14,646 nucleotides of DNA from S012-113 sp965368405 (GTDB lineage: Bacteria; Bacteroidota; Bacteroidia; Cytophagales; Cyclobacteriaceae): contig CBDUMS010000088.1 of the NCBI GenBank assembly GCA_965368405.1, positions 1-14,646 of the forward strand, written 5' to 3'. Below are positions 14,337-14,646 of this stretch, one piece after another. The notes beneath the pieces were generated by a model. The model was not told the origin of the DNA. It searched no databases and worked only from the letters and a program-made list of their open reading frames with translations. The first letter of the stretch is position 1. Each line of letters opens with the position of its first letter. A program made the translations under genes and the position numbers.

Positions 14337-14646
14337 TTAGAATTGTCTTCACTTTGGTCAGAACATTGATTTTGTATCTATACAACGGTGAATCATCCCT
14401 AATAATTCCCGGATAATCATCCACAATAATTGTCTTAGCATCGAGCCAATCAACTTTCCCTCTAATAGCTGAACCTTTATAGATAAGCTCTCGGGAGTTT
14501 AAATTCCAAATGGCGAATTTAAGTACGGGTGTTCCAGTACTTTCGTCTGTAATCCATGAAAGAGTCATGTCATTACTACGATTGATTTTACTCGAGTAAT
14601 TGCTATTGAAATACTCTTTGATGGCTGCATCGAGTGTGTTACTTGT
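14317..14646 (-). CDS. 3' part of an unidentified gene running off the window
   Basis: The reading frame is open from the right edge to a stop at 14317, giving the last 109 residues of a longer protein. An internal ATG at 14568 exists, but the 26 codons before it are also open and look coding, so the true start is likely outside the window. The visible part is a soluble mixed alpha/beta sequence with no signal peptide, membrane segment or motif that I recognise. Its most notable stretches are LKFAIWNLNSRELIY and KTIIVDDYPG. It overlaps the propeller lipoprotein gene by 20 bases (11 if the second ATG of that gene is used), which suggests translational coupling and a shared transcript. No function is assigned. 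Confidence 0.7.
   Translation of the reverse strand, partial: TSNTLDAAIKEYFNSNYSSKINRSNDMTLSWITDESTGTPVLKFAIWNLNSRELIYKGSAIRGKVDWLDAKTIIVDDYPGIIRDDSPLYRYKINVLTKVKTILNENNAF

Noticed and set aside
1..14646. Search for CRISPR arrays, insertion sequences, integrases, toxin-antitoxin pairs or phage genes.
   Set aside because: No regularly spaced repeats, terminal inverted repeats or recognisable proteins of these types were seen; all long frames are explained by the listed genes.

Overview
The window looks like chromosomal DNA from a free-living member of the Bacteroidota, most likely of the Cytophagales or a related order. Three proteins end in type IX secretion (T9SS) type A sorting domains with the usual YPNP motif. 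Several intergenic gaps carry the Bacteroidota -7 promoter element TAnnTTTG, and Shine-Dalgarno sites are mostly weak or absent. The order-level placement is inference; no marker gene here fixes it.

Layout. Left edge (1-145): a minus-strand tRNA with anticodon CAT, read as probable tRNA-Ile2, with its own promoter and a strong intrinsic terminator. Plus strand (187-2096): a YihX-like HAD phosphatase and a membrane-embedded M50 (site-2-protease-type) metalloprotease, overlapping as TAATG. Everything to the right is on the minus strand. In transcription order it holds: the 3' part of an unidentified gene that runs off the window (14646-14317); a 1354-residue Asp-box/VPS10-like beta-propeller lipoprotein with a T9SS domain (14336-10272); the Mrp/ApbC P-loop iron-sulfur carrier ATPase (10209-9106); an M43 (cytophagalysin/pappalysin-type) secreted zinc protease (8932-5954); D-alanine--D-alanine ligase (5894-4824); a membrane-anchored three-PASTA protein without a kinase (4764-3976); and a secreted T9SS protein of unknown function (3970-2093). 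The last gene meets the M50 gene tail to tail with a 4-base overlap.

How the genes may work together. Ddl makes the D-Ala-D-Ala dipeptide of peptidoglycan. The PASTA protein next to it is likely to bind peptidoglycan or its precursors from the periplasmic side. The third gene starts 5 bases after the PASTA stop, so a ddl-PASTA-T9SS cargo operon is probable and is the most interesting linkage here. Mrp is housekeeping iron-sulfur assembly. The M43 protease and the propeller lipoprotein are cell-surface or secreted proteins.

I see no CRISPR array, insertion sequence, prophage, integrase or toxin-antitoxin pair. The genes are nearly wall to wall and the longest gap is about 170 bases. I found no clear new defence or mobile system. 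The points most worth following are the propeller protein that carries both a lipobox and a T9SS domain, its roughly 200-residue insert, the ddl-PASTA-T9SS operon, and the Mrp protein lacking the usual CxxC motif.
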